The position numbers were made by a program, and so were the translations under genes. Shown here one piece after another: positions 8,700-23,600 of a stretch of DNA of 64,000 bases (position 1 is its first letter; each line of letters starts with the position of its first letter). The stretch comes from Synechococcus sp. CBW1107 (GTDB lineage Bacteria > Cyanobacteriota > Cyanobacteriia > PCC-6307 > Cyanobiaceae). The stretch covers positions 2,294,001 to 2,358,000 of the forward strand of contig NZ_CP064908.1 of NCBI RefSeq assembly GCF_015841355.1, in the 5' to 3' direction. The notes beneath the pieces were generated by a model. It saw nothing but the letters and a program-made list of their open reading frames with translations. It did no database searches and was not told the origin of the DNA.

Positions 8700-11600
8700 T
8701 CAGGTGCTGAGGGTCCGGCGTTGGGTGACCAGCTTGTAGGCCATCACCCGATCGCCGTCCTGCCAGTTGGCGAAGCGATCGCAGCCGATGCCGCACTCGA
8801 AGCCCGTGGCCACTTCCTTGACGTCGTCCTTGTTGCGACGCAGGGAGTCGAGATCGCCCTCGAACACCACCTGTTTGTTGCGCAGGATCCGCACCTTGCA
8901 GTTGCGCTGCAGCTTGCCGCTGGTGACGTAACAACCGGCCACGGCGCTCTTGCCGATGGTGAAGACGGCGCGCACCTCCGCTTCCCCAAGGGATTCCTCC
9001 ACCAGCTCGGGCTCCAGCAGGCCCTCCATGGCCAGCTGGATGTCTTCCAGCAGCTTGTAGATCACGTCGTAGTCGCGGACGTCGACGCCATTGGCATCGG
9101 CGGCGCGCTTGGCACCGGAGGCCATCGAGGTGTTGAAGCCGATGATCACGGCCCCGGAGGCGGCCGCCAGATCCACGTCGGTTTCGGTGATCTCGCCAGG
9201 GGCGGAGAGCAGCACCCGCACCTGAACCTCGCCCTGGGGCAGCTGCTCGAGAGCACCCAGGATGGCCTCGACGCTGCCCTGGACATCGGCCTTGAGGATG
9301 AGATTGAGCTCCTTGAGCTCCCCTTCGCTGGCCTGACCGGACATCGAGGCCAGCGAGACCCGGCGGGAGGCCATCTGCTGGGCCAGGCGGGTGGCACGGG
9401 CTTCGTTGGCCCGGTCCCCCACCACAGAACGAGCGATCTTCTCGTCGGGATAGACCTCGAATTCATCGCCGGCCGTGGGCACCTCGCTGAAGCCGAGCGC
9501 TTCCACCGCCGAGGACGGACCTGCGGTCTTCACCCGCTTGCCGGAGTCGTCGACCATGGCGCGCACCTTGCCGAGCACCGGCCCGGCTGCGACCACGTCG
9601 CCGGCCTTGAGGGTGCCGTTCTGGATCAGCAGGGTGGCGACGGGACCCTTGGCCTTGTCGAGGTGAGCCTCGATCACGGTGCCCTTCGCCATCCGGTCCG
9701 GATTGGCCTGGAGGTCCTCGACCTCGGTCACCAGCAGGATCATCTCCAGCAGTTTGTCGATGTTCTCGCCCTTGGTGGCACTCACCGGCACCATCACGGT
9801 GGTGCCGCCCCAGTCTTCGGAAACCAGCTCCAGGGCGGAGAGTTCCTGCTTGACCCGCTCGGGCTGGGCGCCCTCCTTGTCGATCTTGTTGATCGCCACG
9901 ATGATCGGCACCTCCGCGGCCCGGGCGTGGCTGATCGCCTCAAGAGTCTGGGGCCGGACACCGTCGTCGGCGGCGACCACCAGCACGGCCACGTCGGTGA
10001 CCTTGGTGCCCCGGGCCCGCATGGCGGTGAAGGCTTCGTGTCCCGGGGTGTCGAGGAAGGTGATGCGCCGGTCTTCGCCCGCGTGGGGAATCGTGACCTG
10101 ATAGGCGCCGATGTGCTGGGTGATGCCGCCGGCTTCTCCGGCGGCCACGCGGGTCTTGCGGATGGCATCGAGCAGGCTGGTCTTGCCGTGGTCGACGTGT
10201 CCCATCACCGTGACCACCGGCGGGCGGCGGATCAGGTGCTCGAGGTCGCTGGCCTCGATCATCTCGACGGTCTTCTTGGCGGCCTCCTCGACGTCGTCCT
10301 GGAGGACAGGCACCCCGAACTCCTCGGAGACCGTCTCGATTGTGGAGAGATCGAGGGTCTGGGTGACCGTGGCGATGATGCCCTTGAAGAACAGGGATTT
10401 GATGATCTCGGAGCTTTCCACGCCCAGGCGATCGGCCAGCTCCTGCACCGTGAGGTTGCCCTCCGGCACGATCAGCATCTCGGGCCGGGTGGCCTTGGCT
10501 TCCCGGGCGGCGCGCAGTTCCATCGCGCGGCGCCTCTGCCTCTGGCGGGTGGTTTCCTTCTTGCGCTTGCGCATCGCCACCACGGGCTTGGCACCCGGGG
10601 TGGTGGGGCGGGTGCGCGGCTTGGCCGGCCGGGCCAGGCTGGCCTGGAGCACCATCGCCTCGTGCTCGCCGGCGAAACCACCGGTTTCGGCGGTGAGCGC
10701 ATCATCGTTGTCGCCGATGATGTGAACCTTCTGGCGCTGTTTCTGGGGCGACTTGCTGCGCAGGGCCTCCAGCTTGGCGCTGTCATCCCATTCGGGGCGT
10801 CGTGCCCGGCCCGGGCCTGCGGCCTGGGGCGTGCGGAAGGCCGGACGCCGCGGAGCTGATGGTGGGGTGGCGGTGGGCCTCGGGGCGTCGGGACTGCCTT
10901 CGCTGCGTTCGGGCCGCCGGGGTGGGGCGGCGACCGGGCGGTTGCCGGGTTTCTGGAGCTGCATCAGCTCGCCAGGGGCCACCGGCTTGCGCATGCCCTG
11001 AGGCATGCCGGGACGCACCGGAGCTCCTGGACGGCTGGTTCCTCCGGGGCCGGCGGCATCACGTCGGATCGGTTTGCCCACCAGCTCCAGGGGACTGCGG
11101 GCCTGGGTGGGCCGACCCACCTGCGGGGTGGGCCGCGGCTGGGGCGCACCGGCCGGCCGCTGGCTCAGGGCCGGGCGGCCGGAAGGAGGTGCCGGACGGT
11201 TGCTGGTGCCGGGTTGGCCAGGCTGGGGCCGTCCCACCAGTTGCGGACGGCCCGGGCCTGAGCCGCTGGCCGTTCGCACGGGGGCCGGGGCTCCGGGCCG
11301 TTGGGGAGAGGCCGGCCGGGAGGGGGCAGGGGCACTGCCACGGGGCACGGGACGGGGGCTGGTGGCAGGCCGGGGAGTCGGGCTGGGGCTGGCCGCCGCT
11401 GTCGACTCAGGCTTGCGCACCTGGGGTGGCTCGGGCTTGCTCACCGGAGGTGCGGACGGGCGGCTCGGTGCACCGGCAGGTCTGGCGGCCGGCGCGGCGG
11501 AGACCGGGGTGGGTTTCAGAGGTGCCGACGGCCGGGCTGGCGTGGCGGTGGCGGGCGTCTGACGTCCGGCCTGGGGCACCACCTTCCTCACCGCCGGCGG

Positions 11601-12083
11601 CTGGGTGGGAGCCGCCGGCTTCGTCGGGGCGGCTGGAGCCTGCGCCACGATCTCCGGCCTGGGTGCCGGCTTGACGATGAGCGGCTTGGCGGCCGGGGGT
11701 GCGGTCGAGGCAGGGGCTGCAGGCTTCTGCGGGCTGCCTGCCGGCTTGACGGCCGGCGGCTTCGGCTTGGCGGCAGCAACGGAACTGGCCGGGGTCGCGG
11801 GCGACGCGGGAGCGGCCGGGGCGGCCTTCTTGACGGACAGGATGGCCTTGGCCGGCTCGCTCGCCGGTGGCGTTGGCCGGACGGGCTGGGCCACCGGGGC
11901 TGCGCCGCCGTTGCCCGGGGTGCTGATCAGGCTGCGGATGCGCTCGGCCTCCCTGTCGCTGATGGAGCTGCTGTGGCTCTTGACCGCAATGGACAGCTTC
12001 TCAGCGGCGTCGAGCACGTCCTTGTTCTCCAGGCCAAGGTCCCGGGACAGCTCATAAATTCTGACTTTGCCGCTGCTGGTCAT
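8700..12083 (-). CDS. infB: Translation initiation factor IF-2
   Basis: IF-2 is a GTPase that places fMet-tRNA on the 30S subunit. The 1127-residue protein has an N-terminal IF2_N helix domain, then a very long Pro/Ala/Arg/Gly-rich disordered region (roughly residues 60-430), a second IF2_N segment, and the G domain with GHVDHGKT near residue 622, DTPGHEAF and NKIDKE. Domains II-IV follow. It is much longer than the Escherichia coli protein (890 residues) because of the linker. It sits in the usual operon after ylxR and nusA, with 63 bases between ylxR and its ATG. Confidence 0.98.
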   Translation of the reverse strand: MTSSGKVRIYELSRDLGLENKDVLDAAEKLSIAVKSHSSSISDREAERIRSLISTPGNGGAAPVAQPVRPTPPASEPAKAILSVKKAAPAAPASPATPASSVAAAKPKPPAVKPAGSPQKPAAPASTAPPAAKPLIVKPAPRPEIVAQAPAAPTKPAAPTQPPAVRKVVPQAGRQTPATATPARPSAPLKPTPVSAAPAARPAGAPSRPSAPPVSKPEPPQVRKPESTAAASPSPTPRPATSPRPVPRGSAPAPSRPASPQRPGAPAPVRTASGSGPGRPQLVGRPQPGQPGTSNRPAPPSGRPALSQRPAGAPQPRPTPQVGRPTQARSPLELVGKPIRRDAAGPGGTSRPGAPVRPGMPQGMRKPVAPGELMQLQKPGNRPVAAPPRRPERSEGSPDAPRPTATPPSAPRRPAFRTPQAAGPGRARRPEWDDSAKLEALRSKSPQKQRQKVHIIGDNDDALTAETGGFAGEHEAMVLQASLARPAKPRTRPTTPGAKPVVAMRKRKKETTRQRQRRRAMELRAAREAKATRPEMLIVPEGNLTVQELADRLGVESSEIIKSLFFKGIIATVTQTLDLSTIETVSEEFGVPVLQDDVEEAAKKTVEMIEASDLEHLIRRPPVVTVMGHVDHGKTSLLDAIRKTRVAAGEAGGITQHIGAYQVTIPHAGEDRRITFLDTPGHEAFTAMRARGTKVTDVAVLVVAADDGVRPQTLEAISHARAAEVPIIVAINKIDKEGAQPERVKQELSALELVSEDWGGTTVMVPVSATKGENIDKLLEMILLVTEVEDLQANPDRMAKGTVIEAHLDKAKGPVATLLIQNGTLKAGDVVAAGPVLGKVRAMVDDSGKRVKTAGPSSAVEALGFSEVPTAGDEFEVYPDEKIARSVVGDRANEARATRLAQQMASRRVSLASMSGQASEGELKELNLILKADVQGSVEAILGALEQLPQGEVQVRVLLSAPGEITETDVDLAAASGAVIIGFNTSMASGAKRAADANGVDVRDYDVIYKLLEDIQLAMEGLLEPELVEESLGEAEVRAVFTIGKSAVAGCYVTSGKLQRNCKVRILRNKQVVFEGDLDSLRRNKDDVKEVATGFECGIGCDRFANWQDGDRVMAYKLVTQRRTLST

Positions 12084-12146
12084 TCAGGTCTCCAATCGGT
12101 CGGGGCACCGTGTGCCTCCGAGCCCCACGCGCGGTGCGGCCACTGT

Positions 12147-12437
12147 TCATCTTGCCTCAGAGGCTGCAGCGAGTGACTCGCTCAACCGTTCCTCCAGTGC
12201 CCTGTAAATGGAATCCGACACCTGACAGCGCAGGGAACGCTGCAGGCGTTTGCGGCGCCTGGCCTCCTCGATGCAGCTGCTGGAAGGACAGACATAAGCC
12301 GATCGGCCCATGGCCCCGGTGACGGTCCCCTCGAGCACCACCCCATCCCCGAACTGGCGGATGATCCGCCAGAGCCGGCGGCGATCCTGCCGTTCCCGGC
12401 AGGACACACAGCGCCGCAGCACCACCCCTCCGCTCAC
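12147..12437 (-). CDS. ylxR: YlxR/RnpM family RNA-binding protein (DUF448)
   Basis: This 96-residue protein has the family motif RRCVSCRERQ near the N-terminus, the central GRSAYVCPSSSCIEEA stretch and a basic C-terminus. YlxR proteins bind RNA, and in Bacillus the homologue modulates RNase P. The GTG start (12437) overlaps the nusA stop as GTGA. The nusA-ylxR-infB order is the standard bacterial arrangement. Confidence 0.92.
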   Translation of the reverse strand: MSGGVVLRRCVSCRERQDRRRLWRIIRQFGDGVVLEGTVTGAMGRSAYVCPSSSCIEEARRRKRLQRSLRCQVSDSIYRALEERLSESLAAASEAR

Positions 12438-13873
12438 TGCAGTTCGGCGGTGGCTCCTGTCTCGAGCTCAGTCTCCGCATCAACGTCAACCGAGGTCACG
12501 TCCCCGGTCTCTGCCAGCGGCTCCGCCTGGTCATCCGCTTCGGCGTCCCCATCCTCGGCGTAGCTGTCGTAGCCCTCCTCGTCCTCGGGCAGGGGATACA
12601 GCTCCCGCAGGCGGGCATCCTCCTCGGCACGGGCGGCCTGCTCCACCGCCAGACGGGCTTCGGCCTCGGCCTGCTGCCGCTCATCCTCCTCGCGCAGGGC
12701 GATCAGCTCCGCCGCCCGGGCGTCCTCACTGACCTGGTCGTAGTCGGCGGCATTCTTGATGTCGATCTTCCAGCCGGTGAGACGTGCGGCCAGCCGGACG
12801 TTCTGGCCCTCGCGGCCGATCGCCAGGCTGAGCTGGTCGGGGGGGACGAGCACATGGGCGTGCTGTCCCTCAGGGTCCACCAGGCGCACCATCTCGACGC
12901 GGGCGGGGCTGAGGGAGTTGGCCAGGTACTGAGCCGGATCGGGAGACCAGCGGATCACGTCGATCTTCTCGCCGCGCAGCTCGTTGACCACCTGCTGAAT
13001 GCGGGAGCCCCGGGCGCCGATGCAGGCCCCAACGGGATCCACTTCGCGCTCGACACTGTCGACGGCCACCTTGGTGCGCGGGCCGACAGCCCGTGAGGGG
13101 GGATTGGCTTCGCGGGCCACGGCCACGATCCGCACCGAACCTTCCTGGATTTCCGGAACTTCATTCTCGAACAGGTACACCACCAGACCGGCATTGGCCC
13201 GGGAGACGAACAGCTGCGGTCCGCGGCGGGGGACCTCACTCACTTCCTTGAGGAAGACCTTGAAGGTGGCGTTGGCCCGGTAGTTGTCGTTGGGGAGCTG
13301 ATCCCGCCGCGGCAGTTCCGCTTCCACCTCAGGCCGGCCCAGGCCTGAACTCACGGCCATGATCACCGACTGGCGTTCGAAGCGGATCACCCGGGCGGTG
13401 AGCACCGGGTCTTCGAGATCGGCGAACTCCTCCTGGATCATCCGCCGCTGCTGGTCGCGCAGTTTCTGGGCGAGCACCTGCTTGGTGGTGGCGGCGGCCA
13501 TGCGGCCGAAGTCGTCCTTCTCGGGGGTGACATCGAGCACCACGGTGTCTCCGACCTGGGCGTCCTCGGCCACCTGCTGCACCTCGGCCAGGGCGATCTG
13601 GTGGTCCTCGCTCTCCACCTCCTCCACGATGATCTTGCTGGTCAGCACCCGGTACCCCTCCTCGTCGAGGTCGAGGGCCACGTCGAAGTTGCTGAAGTAA
13701 TCCTCCTCGAAGGGGTCTTCGCTGATGCCCAGGTAAAGGGTGCGGCGGTAGCGCTCGTAGCCCTTGAGCAGGGCCTCGCGCAGGGCTGCCTCCACCACCT
13801 GGGTAGGAAGCTTCTTCTCCTCGCTGATGTCCTCGATCAGGTTCTGCAGACCGGGGAGGAGAACGAGTGCCAT
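12434..13873 (-). CDS. nusA: Transcription termination/antitermination factor NusA
   Basis: NusA binds RNA polymerase and nascent RNA and controls pausing, termination and antitermination. The 479-residue protein has the N-terminal polymerase-binding domain (to about 130), an S1 domain and two KH domains with GxxG loops in GACIGARGSR and AIGREGQNV. The C-terminus, from about residue 390, is an acidic Glu/Asp-rich tail instead of the acidic repeats found in enterics. It starts at ATG 13873, 40 bases after the rimP stop, and overlaps ylxR by 4 bases. Confidence 0.98.
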   Translation of the reverse strand: MALVLLPGLQNLIEDISEEKKLPTQVVEAALREALLKGYERYRRTLYLGISEDPFEEDYFSNFDVALDLDEEGYRVLTSKIIVEEVESEDHQIALAEVQQVAEDAQVGDTVVLDVTPEKDDFGRMAAATTKQVLAQKLRDQQRRMIQEEFADLEDPVLTARVIRFERQSVIMAVSSGLGRPEVEAELPRRDQLPNDNYRANATFKVFLKEVSEVPRRGPQLFVSRANAGLVVYLFENEVPEIQEGSVRIVAVAREANPPSRAVGPRTKVAVDSVEREVDPVGACIGARGSRIQQVVNELRGEKIDVIRWSPDPAQYLANSLSPARVEMVRLVDPEGQHAHVLVPPDQLSLAIGREGQNVRLAARLTGWKIDIKNAADYDQVSEDARAAELIALREEDERQQAEAEARLAVEQAARAEEDARLRELYPLPEDEEGYDSYAEDGDAEADDQAEPLAETGDVTSVDVDAETELETGATAELQ

Positions 13874-13913
13874 CGGGTCAAAAAGGGGTGAAGGGGGGAG
13901 GGAGCGGAAGCGG

Positions 13914-14384
13914 TCAGTCCGTGGCGGGTGTGACCAGGCGGACCGAGATCACATCGGGACGGGGGATCCGGCTGATGCGGCCGCGCAGATTGAGCTGGAG
14001 GTGCTGCTCGTCCCTCTCCAGCAGCAGGCCTTCGCGGGTGGTCTCCAGGCCCTGGCCATCGCGGAAGCGCACCGCCACGGGGAACCCGCGAAAACTGTGG
14101 AAATCGCGGTCGTCGAGCAGCTCCTCGCCGATCCCAGGGCTGCTGACTTCCAGAACATAGGCCTGGGGCATCAGCTCGCTGGCGTCGACGACCTCGCCGA
14201 GCACACCGCTGAAGGCGGCGCAGTCGTCCAGGTTGACGTCCCGTCCGTCGGCGTGGCGGATCTGGAACACCAGCGTGAGCGGCAGCCGGTGGGCCTGGAT
14301 CTCCACTCCCTCAAGCGCCAGGCCCGAAGCCTCGGCGAGCGGGGTGACCAGACGCTCCAGATCGGGGATGAGTGGATGGGGCAC
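13914..14384 (-). CDS. rimP: Ribosome maturation factor RimP
   Basis: RimP assists 30S subunit assembly. The 156-residue protein has the N-terminal domain with VNLDDCAAFSGVLGEVVD and YVLEVSSPGI, followed by the small SH3-like C-terminal domain. The start is GTG 14384. As in most bacteria it is the first gene of the nusA-infB operon. The 162-base interval upstream (14385-14546) holds the probable promoter and a small hairpin ATGCCC-GCC-GGGCAT at 14485-14499. Confidence 0.95.
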   Translation of the reverse strand: MPHPLIPDLERLVTPLAEASGLALEGVEIQAHRLPLTLVFQIRHADGRDVNLDDCAAFSGVLGEVVDASELMPQAYVLEVSSPGIGEELLDDRDFHSFRGFPVAVRFRDGQGLETTREGLLLERDEQHLQLNLRGRISRIPRPDVISVRLVTPATD

Positions 14385-14546
14385 CGGCGGGGCTGGAGAG
14401 CGGGTCGGACGCCCGACCGGCCTCTGCAGAAAACTGCCCCTGAGTTCAAGGTCGCCTGGGAGGCAGCACTCGATCGTCAGGGTGATGCCCGCCGGGCATG
14501 ACTTCGAGCGTACAAGCCGGCACGGCAGACCCAGGCGCCTGAGGGC

Positions 14547-14825
14547 TCAGGCCGAGGGAGCTGCCCCACCCGGTGCGTCGAACAGACCGAGGCTGGGGGC
14601 CTCTCCGTAGAAGTCGTCGGCGCCGACCTCGCCCCTGAGCGCCTGGTCCTGGTTGAGGCAGCGTTGGGGTTCCCTGACGTACTGACAGACCCTGGCCCAG
14701 AGCTTGGCGCGGGTTCCCGGAGCCCCCTGGCTGAAGATCACCTGGTCCTGGCCGCCCACCATGCCCTGGATCTCCACCTGGCAGAGGGCACATCGCACAC
14801 GGGTGCCGGGGGGGATCGAGGCCAT
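14547..14825 (-). CDS. Conserved hypothetical protein (92 aa)
   Basis: This 92-residue soluble protein begins MASIPPGTRVRCALC and has four Cys residues, two of them as CALC and one each in RVCQYV and QRCLNQ. That spacing could bind a metal, but no known zinc-finger signature is evident. The C-terminus is acidic and then Pro/Ala-rich. The ATG at 14825 follows an 8-codon longer open frame that was rejected. It lies upstream of rimP on the same strand and diverges from the phosphoesterase gene. Function is unknown. Confidence 0.7.
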   Translation of the reverse strand: MASIPPGTRVRCALCQVEIQGMVGGQDQVIFSQGAPGTRAKLWARVCQYVREPQRCLNQDQALRGEVGADDFYGEAPSLGLFDAPGGAAPSA

Positions 14826-14935
14826 GGGCTGGCAGCGCTGTTGCGGCAACTTAGTGTGAAGACCACCATCCGTGGTCTCTTCTGTTGCGAGCCCTTCAAG
14901 AGCGGGGCCCGATCTGTCAGACGGATTCAGGGGCG

Positions 14936-16982
<2,047 letters not shown>

Positions 16983-17058
16983 ATCGCCCTGCACCAGCTG
17001 GGTTGTCCAGGAGTTGAAGCATCCGCTTGCTACGGTCTCACCCCCTGGTTCCACCCCC

Positions 17059-17784
17059 ATGGCCGAGCTGCAGGACCGGATGAAGCTGGCTGTCGCCACG
17101 GCCGCCGTCGATCAGATCCGGGACGGCATGGTGCTCGGCCTGGGCTCCGGCTCCACCGCCGCCCTGATGATCCAGGAACTCGGCGCACGCCTGCAGCGGG
17201 GTCAACTCTCCGGCATCACCGGGGTGACCACCTCGTTCCAGGGAGAGGTGCTCGCCGCTGAGCTGGGCATCCCCCTGCAGAGCCTCAATGCCGTGTCCCG
17301 CATCGACCTGGCGATCGATGGCGCCGATGAGGTCGACCCCGCCTTCCAGCTGATCAAGGGAGGTGGGGCCTGCCACGTGCAGGAAAAGCTGGTGGCCCGC
17401 AGGGCCGACCGCTTCGTGGTGGTGGTGGATTCCAGCAAACTGGTGGAGCGCCTCAACCTGGGGTTCCTCCTGCCGGTCGAAGTTCTGCCCGGGGCCTGGC
17501 GCCAGGTGAAGGCGGAGCTCGAGGCCATGGGCGCCACCGGTGACCTGCGCATGGCCGTGAGGAAGGCAGGTCCGGTGGTCACCGACCAGGGGAACCTGGT
17601 GCTCGATCTCAGCTTCGCCGGCGGCATCGCCGATCCAGCGGCCCTGGAGCAGGCGATCAACAACCTGCCGGGCGTGCTGGAGAACGGGCTGTTCGTGGGT
17701 CTCACCGACCAGGTCCTCGTGGGCGAGATCGTTGACGGGGATCCCCGGGTGCGGGATCTCGAGCGGGCCAGCCCATCAGCCTGA
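17059..17784 (+). CDS. rpiA: Ribose-5-phosphate isomerase A
   Basis: RpiA interconverts ribose-5-phosphate and ribulose-5-phosphate in the pentose phosphate and Calvin cycles. The 241-residue protein shows [19 protein letters not shown] and [13 protein letters not shown], the substrate-binding and catalytic motifs of the RpiA family. The ATG at 17059 matches the family N-terminus. It lies 76 bases after the protease gene and converges on hisD with only 5 bases between the two stop codons. Confidence 0.98.
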   Translation: MAELQDRMKLAVATAAVDQIRDGMVLGLGSGSTAALMIQELGARLQRGQLSGITGVTTSFQGEVLAAELGIPLQSLNAVSRIDLAIDGADEVDPAFQLIKGGGACHVQEKLVARRADRFVVVVDSSKLVERLNLGFLLPVEVLPGAWRQVKAELEAMGATGDLRMAVRKAGPVVTDQGNLVLDLSFAGGIADPAALEQAINNLPGVLENGLFVGLTDQVLVGEIVDGDPRVRDLERASPSA

Positions 17785-17789
17785 GGGGT

Positions 17790-19540
<1,751 letters not shown>

Positions 19541-19556
19541 GCGGCTCGCCGTCCCC

Positions 19557-20396
19557 ATGACCGTCAGCACCATGCCTGCCGTGGCCACCGCGCTTCCGGC
19601 GCTGGTTGACTCCCACTGCCACGTGGTGTTCAGCACCTTTGAGGCCGACCTGGAGGAGGTGGCTCAGCGCTGGCGGGAAGCCGGAGTGGTGTCCCTGCTG
19701 CATGCCTGCGTGGAGCCATCCCAGATCGCTCCGATCCGGGCCCTGGCCGATCGTTTTCCGGAACTGCGCTACTCGGTGGGGGTTCACCCCCTCGACACCG
19801 AGCACTGGGGCCCCAGCACCCAGGCTGTGCTGCGCCAGGCCGCCCTCGACGACCCGAGGGTGGTGGCCATAGGTGAACTGGGTCTGGATCTCTTCCGGGA
19901 TTCCAACCTCGACAGTCAGCTGCAGGTTCTTGGCCCCCAGCTCGATCTGGCCGTGGAGCTGGATCTGCCGGTCATCATTCATTGCCGCGATGCCGCTGCT
20001 CCCATGCTTGATGAGCTGCGTCAGCGGCAGGCCGAGGGACGTTGCCCCAGGGGAGTCATGCACTGCTGGGGCGGCACCCCGGAGGAGATGGCGTCGTTCC
20101 TTGAGCTGGGTCTGTACATCAGCTTCAGCGGAACGGTCACCTTCCCCAAGGCCTTCGACACCCATCTCTGTGCCCAACAGGTTCCGGCCGATCGCTACCT
20201 GGTGGAAACCGACTGCCCGTTCCTGGCACCGGTTCCCCGCCGTGGCAAGCGCAATGAACCCGCCTACGTGGCCGCCGTGGCCAGCCGTGTGGCGGAGCTC
20301 AGAGGCGAGGCCCTCGAGCAGGTGGCGGCGGACTCAACCGCGAATGCCTTACGCCTGTTTGCCCTCCCCAGACCATCCGAGCCTCATAGTGTATGA
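19557..20396 (+). CDS. tatD: TatD family metal-dependent deoxyribonuclease
   Basis: This 279-residue TIM-barrel hydrolase has the metal-binding motifs DSHCHV (residues about 17-22), GELGLD, IHCRD, MHCWGG and ETDCPFLAP. TatD proteins are Mg-dependent 3'-5' exonucleases implicated in DNA repair and turnover. The ATG at 19557 was chosen over an upstream frame that overlaps rpsT. The position just upstream of rpoB is found in other picocyanobacteria. Its TGA (20394-20396) lies inside the presumed -10 element of the rpoB promoter. Confidence 0.93.
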   Translation: MTVSTMPAVATALPALVDSHCHVVFSTFEADLEEVAQRWREAGVVSLLHACVEPSQIAPIRALADRFPELRYSVGVHPLDTEHWGPSTQAVLRQAALDDPRVVAIGELGLDLFRDSNLDSQLQVLGPQLDLAVELDLPVIIHCRDAAAPMLDELRQRQAEGRCPRGVMHCWGGTPEEMASFLELGLYISFSGTVTFPKAFDTHLCAQQVPADRYLVETDCPFLAPVPRRGKRNEPAYVAAVASRVAELRGEALEQVAADSTANALRLFALPRPSEPHSV

Positions 20397-20397
20397 T
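20392..20397 (+). promoter_or_regulatory. Candidate -10 element of the rpoB operon
   Basis: TATGAT, a near-consensus -10 hexamer, overlaps the tatD stop codon about 210 bases upstream of rpoB. A -35 match is weak. It implies a long untranslated leader carrying the hairpin at 20472-20513. Confidence 0.45.
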
Positions 20398-20471
20398 GTT
20401 TTATTGGCCTGGTAGCGTGAGCGCACCATTGTCGAGGTCGGCAGCTCCGATTCGAGATTCATCAGCGTGAA

Positions 20472-20513
20472 CACGGCAGGGTTCTCCCCTCACCCGGGGA
20501 GGGCCCTGCCGTG
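20472..20513 (+). promoter_or_regulatory. Long hairpin in the rpoB leader (possible attenuator)
   Basis: CACGGCAGGG (20472-20481) pairs with CCCTGCCGTG (20504-20513), and CTCCCC (20484-20489) with GGGGAG (20496-20501), around a 6-base loop and one 2x2 internal mismatch. A short pyrimidine/T-rich stretch follows. It lies about 90 bases before the rpoB ATG and could act as an attenuator or processing site. Confidence 0.6.
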
Positions 20514-20605
20514 CCTTTGGTTGTCCTTGCGGCAGTCCAATGCGTCAGGCGTGTTCCCGTCGGCGCAGCCCATCCACCTTTTCACCCGTTCCTGCAGGTC
20601 CCCGC

Positions 20606-23600
20606 ATGAGCAGCGCGATTCAGGTCGCCAAGACCGTCACTTACCTGCCCGATCTGGTCGAGGTGCAGCGGGCGAGTTTCAAGTGGTTCCTGGAGAAGGG
20701 TCTGATCGAGGAGCTCGACAGCTTCTCTCCGATCACTGACTACACCGGCAAGCTTGAGCTCCATTTCGTCGGCACGGAGTACCGCCTGAAGCGGCCCCGC
20801 CACGACGTCGAGGAAGCGAAGCGCCGCGATGCCACCTTCGCTTCGCAGATGTATGTCACCTGCCGGCTGGTCAACAAGGAAACCGGTGAGATCAAGGAGC
20901 AGGAGGTCTTCATCGGCGAGCTGCCGCTGATGACCGAGCGCGGCACCTTCATCATCAACGGCGCCGAGCGGGTGATCGTCAACCAGATCGTGCGCAGCCC
21001 AGGCGTCTACTTCAAGGACGAGCAGGACAAGAACGGCCGCAAGACCTTCAACGCCAGCCTGATCCCCAACCGGGGTGCCTGGCTGAAGTTTGAAACCGAC
21101 AAGAACGATCTGCTCCACGTCCGTGTCGACAAGACGCGCAAGATCAATGCCCACGTGCTGATGCGGGCGATCGGCCTCTCCGACAACGACGTGCTCGACA
21201 AGCTCCGGCACCCGGAGTACTACAAGAAGTCGATCGAAGCGGCCAACGACGAAGGCATCTCCTCGGAAGACCAGGCCCTGCTCGAGCTGTACAAGAAGCT
21301 GCGTCCCGGTGAGCCCCCCTCCGTGAGTGGCGGTCAGCAGCTGCTGCACAGCCGCTTCTTCGATCCCAAGCGCTATGACCTCGGCCGTGTGGGCCGTTAC
21401 AAGATCAACAAGAAGCTGCGTCTTACCATTCCTGATGCGGTGCGCACCCTCACCGCTGAGGACGTGCTCTCCACGATCGATTACCTGATCAACCTCGAGC
21501 TCGATGTGGGCGGGGCTTCTCTCGACGACATCGATCACCTCGGCAACCGTCGGGTGCGCTCCGTCGGGGAACTGCTCCAGAACCAGGTGCGGGTGGGCCT
21601 CAACAGGCTGGAGCGGATCATCAAGGAGCGCATGACGGTAGGTGAGACCGAATCGCTCACCCCCGCGCAGCTGGTCAATCCCAAGCCCCTGGTGGCGGCG
21701 ATCAAGGAGTTCTTCGGCTCCAGCCAGCTCAGTCAGTTCATGGACCAGACCAATCCCCTGGCGGAGCTGACCCACAAGCGGCGCATCAGTGCCCTCGGTC
21801 CAGGCGGCCTCACCCGTGAGCGGGCAGGTTTCGCCGTACGGGACATTCACCCGTCCCACTATGGCCGCATCTGCCCGATCGAGACTCCTGAGGGTCCCAA
21901 TGCCGGTCTGATCGGTTCGCTGGCCACCCACGCCCGCGTCAATGAATACGGCTTCATCGAAACGCCCTTCTGGAAGGTGGAGAACGGTTTCGTCCACAAG
22001 CAGGGCGATCCGATCTATCTCTCCGCCGACCTCGAAGATGAGTGCCGCGTCGCCCCAGGTGATGTGGCCACCGATGCCGATGGCCGCATCCTCGCTGAGC
22101 TGATCCCCGTCCGCTATCGCCAGGACTTCGAGAAAGTGCCACCCGAGCAGGTGGATTACGTGCAGCTTTCCCCGGTGCAGGTGATCTCGGTGGCCACCTC
22201 GCTGATTCCCTTCCTTGAGCACGATGACGCCAACCGCGCCCTGATGGGCTCGAACATGCAGCGTCAGGCCGTTCCCCTGCTGCGGCCCGAGCGCCCCCTG
22301 GTGGGCACGGGCCTGGAAACCCAGGTGGCCCGCGACTCGGGCATGGTGCCGATCACCCGGGTGAACGGCACCGTCACCTTTGTGGATGCCACGGCGATTG
22401 TGATCCGCGACGAGCAGGGCACCGATCACATCCATCACCTGCAGAAGTATCAGCGCTCCAACCAGGACACCTGCCTCAACCAGCGGCCGATCGTCAGCCA
22501 GGGTGACCAGGTGATCGCCGGCCAGGTGCTGGCCAATGGTTCCGCCTGTGAGGGTGGCGAGATCGCTCTGGGTCAGAACGTGCTGATCGCCTACATGCCC
22601 TGGGAGGGTTACAACTACGAAGACGCGATCCTCGTCAGTGAGCGACTCGTTCAGGACGATCTCTATACCTCGGTGCACATCGAGAAGTATGAGATCGAGG
22701 CCCGTCAGACCAAGCTCGGGCCCGAGGAGATCACCCGTGAGATCCCGAATGTGGCTGAAGAAAGCCTGGGTAACCTCGATGAGATGGGGATCATCCGCAT
22801 TGGCGCATACGTCGAATCCGGTGACATCCTGGTCGGTAAGGTCACACCCAAGGGCGAATCGGATCAGCCGCCGGAAGAGAAGCTGCTGCGGGCGATCTTC
22901 GGTGAGAAGGCCCGCGATGTGCGCGACAACTCCCTGCGGGTGCCCAGCACCGAACGTGGCCGGGTGGTGGACGTCCGCATCTACACCAGAGAGCAGGGGG
23001 ATGAGCTGCCGCCGGGGGCGAACATGGTGGTGCGGGTCTATGTGGCCCAGCGGCGCAAGATCCAGGTGGGCGACAAGATGGCCGGCCGCCATGGCAACAA
23101 GGGCATCATCAGCCGCATCCTCCCCCGCGAGGACATGCCCTACCTGCCCGATGGCTCTCCGATCGACATCGTCCTCAATCCCCTGGGGGTTCCCTCCCGG
23201 ATGAATGTGGGTCAGGTGTTCGAGTGCCTGATGGGCTGGGCGGCCTCGCACCTGAACTGCCGGGTCAAGGTGGTGCCGTTCGACGAGATGCACGGCAACG
23301 AAACCTCCAAGAACACCGTGCAGAAGTATCTGGAGGAGGCGGCCAGCGAGCCTGGCAAGGAGTGGGTCTACGACCCTGAGAACCCAGGCAAGATCCAGCT
23401 GATCGATGGCCGCACCGGCGAACCCTTTGATCAGCCGGTCACTGTGGGTTATGCCCACATCCTCAAGCTCGTCCACCTGGTTGACGACAAGATCCACGCC
23501 CGCTCCACCGGTCCCTACTCCCTGGTCACTCAGCAGCCCCTGGGCGGCAAGGCCCAGCAGGGCGGCCAGAGACTCGGGGAGATGGAGGTCTGGGCCCTCG

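Noticed and set aside
8643-10859. 738-residue plus-strand frame over infB
   Set aside because: It is antisense to infB, with composition typical of an antisense frame and no family motif.
14485-14499. Small hairpin upstream of rimP as a terminator
   Set aside because: Stem of six with no T run; too weak to call.
20582-23497. 971-residue frame antisense to rpoB
   Set aside because: It is His/Gly/Val-rich shadow sequence of rpoB with no recognisable motifs.
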